Position numbers and translations under genes: made by a program
Shown here: in pieces, positions 33,601 through 40,900 of the stretch
How the letters are laid out: each line of letters begins with the position of its first letter
Position numbering within the stretch: position 1 is the first letter of the stretch
Notes under the pieces: model-generated
The model's input: the letters and a program-made list of their open reading frames with translations, nothing else
Database searches by the model: none
Told to the model about the DNA's origin: nothing
From: Apostichopus japonicus
Lineage: Eukaryota; Echinodermata; Holothuroidea; Aspidochirotida; Stichopodidae
Assembly: GCF_037975245.1 (NCBI RefSeq)
Contig: NC_092579.1
Location: 12,386,678 to 12,450,677, forward strand
Reading direction: 5' to 3'
DNA length: 64,000 nucleotides

Positions 33601-35573
33601 CTCAAATGATGTAATGGTCTCAATAGTGCTTGAATATTTGGGAAAAATGAAGCCACATAATTAACTGCACCTACAAATCGTCTTACTGACTTAACATTGT
33701 GTGGTTTCGGTGTGTTCCTGATCGCTGCACATCTATCATGCAAAGGTTGGATACAAGCCTCACCTTCTGTGGTTATTGAGAGCAAATGTCCCATATATCG
33801 GACTGAATTTTGAAAAATGCTACACTTTTTCGGAGAGATTTTCAATCCGTTGTCCATTAAAACCTTAAAAATTGCCTGTAGGTGTTGTTTGTGAGATCGT
33901 TTGTCTGCACTGTACACAATAATATCATCATGATGAGCAATACAGAACTTATTTGAATTTGGGATCGTTGCCAAAATATCATTAATTTGCGACTGAAAGA
34001 TCGCTGGAGATAAATTCAATCCCTGTGGTAAGCGTTTATAATAATAATGCTTTCCTCCATGAAATGATGCAATACCTGTATATTGTTGTGCATGAACACT
34101 GAGTGGCAGACAGAAGAATGCAGACTTTAAGTCAAGAACACCCAAAATTTTGGCTCCAGAGTACCCTATGGTACGGATAGTCTCATTCAGTAATGGAAAT
34201 GGGTGATTCAGACGTTTTATTCTACTGTTCAAGTAGCGAAAATCTGTGACAACCCTTTTGTCTTTTGTTCCCTTCTTTGGAATGAGGAAAACCGGTGAGG
34301 TATAAGACTGATGTCCTACCGCTAAGATTCCTAATCGCACTAATTTGTCAAGCTCACTGGCGACAATGACTTTGTCCTCATCTGAAAGTCTATAGGGACG
34401 TATGTAAAATGGCTCATCATTAGTAAGAGTAATATCAGCCTCATAATTTGGACAGTGAGATAATTCACCATAAAGAGAAAATGCATCTCTATGTGAGTCT
34501 AGAAATTCATAAATGCTTTCTGTTTCTGAAGCATTCAGAATACTTTGTTCCAAATTAATGTTTTCTCTCATGATCTCCTGTTCCGATTTGGAAACCAGGG
34601 GATCATCGGCTGTCAAATGTGGATAACGATGTAAATTATATCGTGTAATTTCATCACGATTCTCTTTAGAGTTTGAATTGGTTTGAAAAAGAGACGGTTT
34701 TTCGATGTCTCTCATGACATTTAGAAAATCTAGAGATTCAGTAGGTATGTCTTCTGTGACCGTAATGATATCTCCTAAATTTAAATGAGCCACTGTGCGA
34801 GAAGGATGCAGACAAAATTTCTGATTACCCATGTTCCTTAGTAGAATCTTTGTTCTACCTTTATGCATTTTTACTAACATTCGTGAAGGACACATACGAG
34901 ATATTAAAGGAAACGGTTTAATAACCACATCTGCATTTCGTGCATATAATGGAAGGCGTCCCTGTACAGTAATGTATCTTTGCTGACCTGAGTAAATAAC
35001 AAATCTCTGCACTGGCCTAAGGAAAACTTTGGCTCGTTTTATTCTAAAACAATTTGTGGTAAAGTCCAAAGATCCATTCAATTCCTTCAGAGTTTGACTA
35101 CCTAATATTAAGTCAATACCTGTCAGGTTTGCAGCAATTAAAGCAGAAAGCTGAAATTCATGACCCTGAATTTTGACCTGAAATGTTATCGTGCTATACG
35201 CATGAATAAACTGACCATTACCCAACTTTAGGTTTACTACATCAACTGAGACTGGTTGTATAGAGGATAAATACTTTGAATTTTGCACTGTAGAAGAAGA
35301 AATGATAGAGCGTGTCGCTCCACTATCAAACAACAATGAAATTCCTTTACCATCATGTAAAGTACCTCTTACAAAATTACGTGTGTCCAGTTGAATATCC
35401 ACATTACGGTCGTTCCCTGTATATCTAGAACTAGGAATATTACTATTCTTCCAAATATTATTTGCTTTACGTTTCGATCTTCCCTTACTTGGTACTTTGT
35501 CTGGAGTCACTGTATGATGAGTGCTATCACAAGTGCTCCCTACTGAAAATTCTGTGTTGGTACTCTCTTTACA
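30636..35573 (-). CDS. pol: Pol polyprotein: protease, reverse transcriptase, RNase H, integrase
   Basis: Replication polyprotein, in the -1 frame relative to gag. The frame is open from 35573. A GTG at 35510 is only a nominal start, and the first Met lies about 200 codons later, after the protease, so expression by gag-pol frameshift is inferred. Numbering residues from 35510: protease Asp-Ser-Gly-Ala at 62-65 with ILG near 135-137; RT about 370-580 with D460 and D528/D529 in an unusual HHDD box; RNase H about 670-800 with D680, E719, D746, D791. A Ser/Thr/Lys/Gln-rich linker spans about 800-1010. Integrase follows, with zinc ligands H1088, H1095, C1125, C1128 and core D1158, D1217, E1252, then a GPY/F-like stretch about 1394-1432. 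About 190 C-terminal residues are unassigned. Stop TAG at 30638-30636. No frameshift or stop interrupts the domains. It matches the Ty3/Gypsy domain order; the clade is not determined. Confidence 0.95.
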   Translation of the reverse strand, partial: CKESTNTEFSVGSTCDSTHHTVTPDKVPSKGRSKRKANNIWKNSNIPSSRYTGNDRNVDIQLDTRNFVRGTLHDGKGISLLFDSGATRSIISSSTVQNSKYLSSIQPVSVDVVNLKLGNGQFIHAYSTITFQVKIQGHEFQLSALIAANLTGIDLILGSQTLKELNGSLDFTTNCFRIKRAKVFLRPVQRFVIYSGQQRYITVQGRLPLYARNADVVIKPFPLISRMCPSRMLVKMHKGRTKILLRNMGNQKFCLHPSRTVAHLNLGDIITVTEDIPTESLDFLNVMRDIEKPSLFQTNSNSKENRDEITRYNLHRYPHLTADDPLVSKSEQEIMRENINLEQSILNASETESIYEFLDSHRDAFSLYGELSHCPNYEADITLTNDEPFYIRPYRLSDEDKVIVASELDKLVRLGILAVGHQSYTSPVFLIPKKGTKDKRVVTDFRYLNSRIKRLNHPFPLLNETIRTIGYSGAKILGVLDLKSAFFCLPLSVHAQQYTGIASFHGGKHYYYKRLPQGLNLSPAIFQSQINDILATIPNSNKFCIAHHDDIIVYSADKRSHKQHLQAIFKVLMDNGLKISPKKCSIFQNSVRYMGHLLSITTEGEACIQPLHDRCAAIRNTPKPHNVKSVRRFVGAVNYVASFFPNIQALLRPLHHLSRKRKVFKWTEEHQCAFQSIKELLCNPPILHMPQKYGRFVLYSDTSRVATGSYLTQRVNGKENIIAYYSKILPPACQRYSVTELEMMGLFINVTAFKHLLQNVEFEAYVDHSAIVELFKSKQEPATSRLRKLLFKLSEYTFQVGYKKGSELVLADYLSRAPQEFHSEIDQVAQEVNSYEDFSTLPKETFNPIMTRSMARSMGVKVPDLFPNKVTKESKQDSPAKVSTNRVERTSVPKATHSNDHVTQRPQSESQKTTTPVISTDKRETNIQRPTITMPIENRHTFSPDVLVVPNFTSVSQPSEPRLVDQNRHRVQEVIREPPPELFVQPKPVITNIDHLVTGHIPKQKELNKVMKAIQGKLIKNYDLPFDVKELQIQQQTCPYYKPIYDFLAHDIIPSNVKHARTVRSQAEDYLLCNSLLFRIFLHETNDAKMTLQLVVPETMVEQIISRYHDDLLSNHQGVMRTYLTIRQHFYLRNMFQRISNYIQACLRCQEFRKKPDKLRQYHARIPDSYRPFDRLSLDFKTMPTTATGFKHLMVVCDEITRFVVCVSLKTLDAETICEALLQRVVTTFGPPSCIISDAAASLTGKLVELLSKALGIEQKFISVSNHGSLQVERHIQTLSNFLKVNLNQFGTDWVRFVPTSAYAYNTFSSPQLGSYSPFELAFGRKPPNLTNLSFNPMAGLSQSHGEYAALLKKRFDHLSRVMLVLQKKQQDAQNVKISAKLDKGAIYSTGQLVYLYKPTSSSLTAHSRKIAAEWCGPLAIHQVLDRTHYLLATLKGEILSDVFNYNRLKPCFVRASSETKNITNIQKLRQVLKTKGPSSEKLARMRNVLSSNTSNAENVNVMQDAHIEFHDEFGNILPGVTSDHIMCLMTTKPMNVASFLENRAHNEGLALPYPSMKDSILRQKKVFANAPQGDMKVQRARYKLGELQVLVTYQTPCFPTGFKSHDFWWNVGKYSNTGEIMNFLHEKGLNITGNPGRMLQTLYG

Positions 35574-36493
35574 TTAGCCTCCATTTCATGGCTTAGGCGA
35601 ATTTGACAATATTGTGCAAAATGACCTCGATTTTGGCAGTAGTAACATGTGATTGAAGGATTAAAATATGGTAACCTTCTCCTGTTATTATTCTGACCTG
35701 TCCTAGGACCACGAGAATCACGAGAACTATATCTTTGCCTTGTATCTTTTGGATTGTCTTGCGATTCTGACCTACGTGACTGATCAAACTTGGTCTCTAA
35801 TTCCTGAATTTTGGTACACAACTCGTGTATCTCAGAAGATGCAGAAATAGAAGTCTGAACAGAAGATGCTTTGTCGTGCATTGCCATAAATGGTTCGGAA
35901 GAAGCTGTGGGTTGACTTTGGATTTGTAAGTCAAAATAGCATTGAACTTTCATGACCAAATCTGCAATTGTTGCTTGTGGTGATGCAGACATTAACACTG
36001 CTGAGCGGCATTGCAAAGGCAGGGTCGAGATGAATTTATCTCTAATTTGGTCCTCGCCATAACTTAATTGTGCTGCAGCTTTGGAAATTTTGGCCAAATG
36101 AGCTTGAGCTGTATCACCTGGCGTATAGCTTAATGCATGAAATGCCTGTGATTTTGCATAGGAAGAAGTGCCTGGACTGAAACGAGCAAGGAATTGCTTG
36201 CGCAGATCAGCAACAGTTGAAAAACTTTTGTTTTCAATCCAGAGTCTGGCTTGGCCTTTAAGTGTTCGCTTAAATATGCGACATATTTCATTAAATTCTT
36301 CCGCTACAGCCTCAGGGGTGGTTTGGGACGGCAATTTATGCACCTCTAAATAATCTTCAAATCCCAAATAATGAGCTTCGGCTAAATCTGCATCAATTAC
36401 ATCGCCCTGAAATAGTGATGGCAAAAAATCAGTGGGCCTATGTTTCTGCATAACATTAACAGAGGTCGAAGTTTCCTGTTCACTGACGGACAT
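35540..36493 (-). CDS. gag: Gag polyprotein of the Ty3/Gypsy element (317 aa)
   Basis: Structural protein expected to assemble the cytoplasmic virus-like particle and bind genomic RNA. The start is an ATG at 36493 in good position after the leader, and the stop is TAG at 35542-35540. Residues about 60-190 look like a retrotransposon capsid domain, with the typical pattern F-K-R-T-L-K-G-x-A-x-x-W near 74-85. Residues 221-241 are a short heptad-like acidic/basic stretch. Residues 240-275 are Arg/Ser/Gln/Asn-rich and basic. One CCHC zinc knuckle (C283, C286, H291, C296; CX2CX4HX4C) is present, as in nucleocapsid. A single small gag ORF with one knuckle is usual for Gypsy elements. The last 34 nt overlap the upstream part of the pol frame, and TTTT at 35549-35546, two codons before the stop, is a candidate -1 shift site. 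No internal break is seen. Confidence 0.93.
   Translation of the reverse strand: MSVSEQETSTSVNVMQKHRPTDFLPSLFQGDVIDADLAEAHYLGFEDYLEVHKLPSQTTPEAVAEEFNEICRIFKRTLKGQARLWIENKSFSTVADLRKQFLARFSPGTSSYAKSQAFHALSYTPGDTAQAHLAKISKAAAQLSYGEDQIRDKFISTLPLQCRSAVLMSASPQATIADLVMKVQCYFDLQIQSQPTASSEPFMAMHDKASSVQTSISASSEIHELCTKIQELETKFDQSRRSESQDNPKDTRQRYSSRDSRGPRTGQNNNRRRLPYFNPSITCYYCQNRGHFAQYCQIRLSHEMEANVKRVPTQNFQ
35545..35551 (-). promoter_or_regulatory. Candidate -1 ribosomal frameshift site between gag and pol
   Basis: The sense strand reads AATTTTC here, in gag codons AAT TTT CAG followed by TAG. A one-base slip of the Phe codon on the T4 run would re-pair TTT with TTT and continue in the pol frame. The gag/pol overlap is 34 nt (35540-35573) and there is no pol AUG nearby. 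It is not a canonical X-XXY-YYZ heptamer, because the upstream codon would not re-pair well. I did not find a convincing downstream pseudoknot by eye. Confidence 0.4.
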
Positions 36494-37152
36494 TATGCTG
36501 AATACAATTAGGCTAGTTATGAGTTTACAACAGGAGCCTTTACTTAATTGAACACACTATCGACCGTTATTAAATACAAATAACAAATATGCAATACATG
36601 GACACGATTAAAATAACTTATCGTTACACTCTGATCTCAAATAGGGGTTGGGATACAAATTGGCATGATTTCACTCACCCTTAAGTTTAACTAAGAACTG
36701 GTAGTGGTACTGCAAACGATGAAGTCCCTCGGTTAGCAGTAGTAGTTGCGGCAGGTAGTAGCAGTAGCAGGTGGGCCTACATCTCGTATGCTGCAGATTC
36801 GTTCGCCGTTAACATCGGGTCGAGTCTAGGCTTAGATCGCGAAAATGTTCAGTTCTGATGTTTAGAGCTGTAGTATAACTAACTACGTACTAGTTGCGCG
36901 AATGTTCAAACGCGAACTGCATGCTGGGTTGATCATCGTTAGTGTACAGATCAGTGGTTCCGGCATCCGGTGTACAGGCTTAGGCTAGTATAGGCCGTCT
37001 TCCCTCGTAGAGTGTTTCAGTTAGGCTAGGTCGTGAACATACGTTGTGTCCCTCGTTAGGTCTTCGGGCCAAAAAAAAAAATCACCTGTTCGTTATTGAT
37101 CGTAACGAACGAAGTTGTGAAAAGTTCCGTTTCCGTTGTGTTCCTGAAGAAA
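36494..37152 (-). other. 5' untranslated leader of the retrotransposon
   Basis: About 660 bp between the primer-binding site and the gag start codon. It holds no sense ORF of note. It contains an A11 run on the plus strand (37071-37081, so T11 in the RNA), a GTAGTAG/CAGTAGCAG-rich short-repeat patch at about 36735-36772, and several TAGGCTAG-like strings. By position it should contain packaging and dimerisation signals, but none can be identified by reading. A 61-codon plus-strand ORF overlapping 37044-37229 is antisense to the element and runs into the LTR; I regard it as chance. Confidence 0.7.
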
Positions 37153-37169
37153 GCAACCGATCTCCACCA
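37153..37169 (-). other. Primer-binding site (tRNA not assigned)
   Basis: Directly adjacent to the inner end of the 5' LTR the sense strand reads TGGTGGAGATCGGTTGC. TGG next to the LTR is the expected complement of a tRNA CCA end. On the plus strand this reads as a tRNA 3' end, ...GATCTCCACCA. I cannot match it confidently to a known animal tRNA acceptor stem (the partner strand would be GGAGATC). Position and TGG start are observed; primer identity is open. Confidence 0.7.
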
Positions 37170-37955
37170 TGTAATATTGTGTCGAGCCCGGCTCCTCCGA
37201 TAGTAAAACTATATCGGGACTCGCGATAGAAAGGTACTGGGATATCTTGATGCCGTATTTATGCTTCTTCAGGAGATGTCAGAACGGGCGAAAACAATGA
37301 GTTCACAGAAAAACAATTTGACAAGATCGGATTTGATTAATGATTCGGTATAATTTCTTCTCTGTCGATTCTCTTACAAATAAAACTAAATTACAATGAT
37401 TTGACTTGACTTGACTTGACTTGACTCCGTCAATTAAACAATTAAAAGGAGTGATGAAATAGTAACGAAGCAATGACGAAGCAACGAACTGATCACGGAG
37501 CGCTGACGGAGTGATAAATTTGCTGATCAAGTGATAAATTTGCTGACGGAGTGCTCAAACTTTCGGCCTCCTTTTACTTTTAAACCTTACTTCCATAAAA
37601 TCTCACTGCGCATAATCAGTAGGCAGCCAATGACCTGACCATCCTGTATTAACTTACTGATATAAAAATAAGTGCGCTGGCACTGATCTGCCCTGATTGG
37701 TTGGGAGTTTGGAAGTCCATCCCCTTTCTATGGAAACTTCCATACCACGTGAGAGAACCTTCTCGAATGTTCCACAGACATAATGGAATCTATTTTGGGA
37801 AAAGGCCCTGTACCAAGATTCAATAAGATAGTTAAAAACTTCTCGTGGGAAAACTGAATCCATGACCTAGATAAATACATAAGAGGCCTGTAATTAAGGT
37901 ATCTCGATGGAGTTTTTCGGTAACATCAAAGAGATGGTATCACTATTTCATAACA
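37170..37955 (-). repeat. 5' LTR of the retrotransposon (786 bp)
   Basis: Starts (sense) TGTTATGAAA at 37955 and ends AATATTACA at 37170. Comparison with the other LTR shows no substitution by eye; this copy has five TTGAC units at 37401-37425, against three in the other. Candidate sense-strand promoter signs are a CCAAT motif at 37696-37700 and an AT-rich TATTTTTATA at 37661-37670 about 30 bp downstream. Upstream of these is a 16-bp near-palindrome at 37729-37744 (TATGGAA-ac-TTCCATA) beside an E-box CACGTG at 37746-37751. I found no AATAAA on the sense strand. Internal repeats include two copies of GTGATAAATTTGCTGA at about 37511-37545. Confidence 0.96.
37401..37425. repeat. TTGAC pentanucleotide microsatellite (5 units) in the 5' LTR
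   Basis: Five perfect TTGAC units, followed by TCCGTCAATT as in the other LTR. It is the only difference I could find between the two LTRs. Confidence 0.9.
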
Positions 37956-37959
37956 ATAC
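37956..37959. other. Target-site duplication, right copy (ATAC)
   Basis: Directly follows the LTR terminus ...TAACA and is followed by AGTGGCGCG, the normal continuation of the satellite monomer after CCATAC. Confidence 0.93.
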
Positions 37960-40900
37960 AGTGGCGCGATGGCTTGGCGCACTGTGCGAGCTGATGATCG
38001 AGACTCTCGTTTGCATCCGTGGTTCGAACCCCGGTGGTGACGTCTTTTACAGCAAGTGCCTACACGGGGAGCTGTAAGTATTAGTTAATCCAGCTAATAT
38101 CTCAGTCCATACAGTGGCGCGATGGCTTGGCGCACTGTACGAGCTGATGATCGAGACTCTCTTTTGCATCCGTGGTTCGAAACCCCGGTGATGACGTCTT
38201 TTGCCGATCTTTTACAGCAAGTGCCTACACGGGGAGCTGTAAGTATTAGTTAATCCACCTAATATCTCAGTCCATACAGTGGCGCGATGGCTTGGCGCAC
38301 TGTACGAGCTGATGATCGAGACTCTCTTTTGCATCCGTGGTTCGAACCCCGGTGATGACGTCTTTTGCCGATCTTTTACAGCAAGTGCCTACACGGGGAG
38401 CTGTAAGTATTAGTTAATCCACCTAATATCTCAGTCCATACAGTGGCGCGATGGCTTGGCGCACTGTACGAGCTGATGATCGAGACTCTCTTTTGCATCC
38501 GTGGTTCGAACCCCGGTGATGACGTCTTTTGCCGATCTTTTACAGCAAGTGCCTACACGGGGAGCTGTAAGTATTAGTTAATCCACCTAATATCTCAGTC
38601 CATACAGTGGCGCGATGGCTTGATCGAGACTCTCTTTTGCATCCGTGGTTCGAAACCCCGGTGGTGACGTCTTTTGCCGATCTTTTACAGCAAGTGCCTA
38701 CACGGGCAGCTGTAAGTATTAGTTAATCCAGCTAATATCTCAGTCCATACAGTGGCGCGATGGCTTGGCGCACTGTACGAGCTGATGATCGAGACTCTCT
38801 TTTGCATCCGTGGTTCGAACCCCGGTGATGACGTCTTTTGCCGATCTTTTACAGCAAGTGCCTACACGGGGAGCTGTAAGTATTAGTTAATCCACCTAAT
38901 ATCTCAGTCCATACAGTTGCGCGATGGCTTGGCGCACTGTACGAGCTGATGATCGAGACTCTCTTTTGCATCCGTGGTTCGAACCCCGGTGATGACGTCT
39001 TTTGCCGATCTTTTACATCAAGTGCCTACACGGGGAGCTGTAAGTATTAGTTAATCCACCTAATATCTCAGTCTATACAGTTGCGCGATGGCTTGGCGCA
39101 CTGTACGAGCTGATGATCGAGACTCTCTTTTGCATCCGTGGTTCGAACCCCGGTGATGACGTCTTTTGCCGATCTTTTACAGCAAGTGCCTACACGGGGA
39201 GCTGTAAGTATTAGTTAATCCACCTAATATCTCAGTCCATACAGTGGCGCGATGGCTTGATCGAGACTCTCTTTTGCATCCGTGATTCGAAACCCCGGTG
39301 GTGACGTCTTTTGCCGATCTTTTACAGCAAGTGCCTACACGGGGAGCTGTAAGTATTAGTTAATCCAGCTAATATCTCAGTCCATACAGTGGCGCGATGG
39401 CTTGGCGCACTGTACGAGCTGATGATCGAGACTCTCTTTTGCATCCGTGGTTCGAACCCCGGTGATGACGTCTTTTGCCGATCTTTTACAGCAAGTGCCT
39501 ACACGGGGAGCTGTAAGTATTAGTTAATCCACCTAATAACTCAGTCCATACAGTTGCGCGATGGCTTGGCGCACTGTACGAGCTGATGATCGAGACTCTC
39601 TTTTGCATCCGTGGTTCGAACCCCGGTGATGACGTCTTTTGCCGATCTTTTACAGCAAGTGCCTACACGGGGAGCTGTAAGTATTAGTTAATCCACCTAA
39701 TATCTCAGTCCATACAGTGGCGCGATGGCTTGGCGCACTGTACGAGCTGATGATCAAGACTCTCTTTTGCATCCGTGGTTCGAAACCCCGGTGATGACGT
39801 CTTTTGCCGATCTTTTACAGCAAGTGCCTACACGGGGAGCTGTAAGTATTAGTTAATCCAGCTAATATCTCAGTCCATACAGTGGCGCGATGGCTTGGCG
39901 CACTGTACGAGCTGATGATCGAGACTCTCTTTTGCATCCGTGGTTCGAACCCCGGTGATGACGTCTTTTGCCGATCTTTTACAGCAAGTGCCTACACGGG
40001 GAGCTGTAAGTATTAGTTAATCCACCTAATATCTCAGTCCATACAGTGGCGCGATGGCTTGGCGCACTGTACGAGCTGATGATCGAGACTCTCTTTTGCA
40101 TCCGTGGTTCGAACCCCGGTGATGACGTCTTTTGCCGATCTTTTACAGCAAGTGCCTACACGGGGAGCTGTAAGTATTAGTTAATCCAGCTAATATCTCA
40201 GTCCATACAGTGGCGCGATGGCTTGGCACACTGTACGAGCTGATGATCGAGATTCTCTTTTGCATCCGTGGTTCGAACCCCGGTGGTGACGTCTTTTACA
40301 GCAAGTGCCTACACGGGGAGCTGTAAGTATTAGTTAATCCACCTAATATCTCAGTCCATACAGTGGCGCGATGGCTTGATCGAGACTCTCTTTTGCATCC
40401 GTGGTTCGAAACCCCGGTGGTGACGTCTTTTGTCGATCTTTTACAGCAAGTGCCTACACGGGGAGCTGTAAGTATTAGTTAATCCAGCTAATATCTCAGT
40501 CCATACAGTGGCGCGATGGCTTGGCGCACTGTACGAGCTGATGATCGAGACTCTCTTTTGCATCCGTGGTTCGAACCCGGGTGATGACGTCTTTTGCCGA
40601 TCTTTTACAGCAAGTGCCTACACGGGGAGCTGTAAGTATTAGTTAATCCACCTAATATCTCAGTCCATACAGTTGCGCGATGGCTTGGCGCACTGTACGA
40701 GCTGATGATCGAGACTCTCTTTTGCATCCGTGGTTCGAACCCCGGTGATGACGTCTTTTGCCGATCTTTTACAGCAAGTGCCTACACGGGGAGCTGTAAG
40801 TATTAGTTAATCCAGCTAATATCTCAGTCCATACAGTGGCGCGATGGCTTGGCGCACTGTGCGAGCTGATGATCGAGACTCTCGTTTGCATCCGTGGTTC

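Larger units (their letters stand above)
28607..37955 (-). mobile_element. Full-length Ty3/Gypsy-type LTR retrotransposon
   Basis: A 9,349-bp element on the minus strand, bounded by TG...CA LTRs and flanked by a 4-bp duplication ATAC (28603-28606 and 37956-37959). Order in sense direction: LTR, primer-binding site, leader, gag with a zinc knuckle, pol with protease, RT, RNase H and integrase, long 3' non-coding region, polypurine tract, LTR. The order RT-RNase H-integrase is that of Ty3/Gypsy (Metaviridae), not Copia. No env-like ORF and no chromodomain were recognised. Both ORFs are open along their length and the two LTRs differ only in a short-repeat count, so the copy looks young and structurally complete. 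Base composition is AT-rich, unlike the surrounding satellite. Confidence 0.97.

Noticed and set aside
35593-36353. ORFs at 35593-35787 (minus) and 36168-36353 (plus)
   Set aside because: Alternate-frame shadows of gag; composition has no domain signal.
37303-37530. 75-codon minus-strand ORF in the 5' LTR
   Set aside because: It spans the TTGAC microsatellite and is not reported in the 3' LTR, where the repeat count differs; chance ORF.
28607-37955. Copia/Pseudoviridae or BEL element
   Set aside because: Integrase follows RT/RNase H (in Copia it precedes RT), and the gag/pol layout and motifs fit Ty3/Gypsy.
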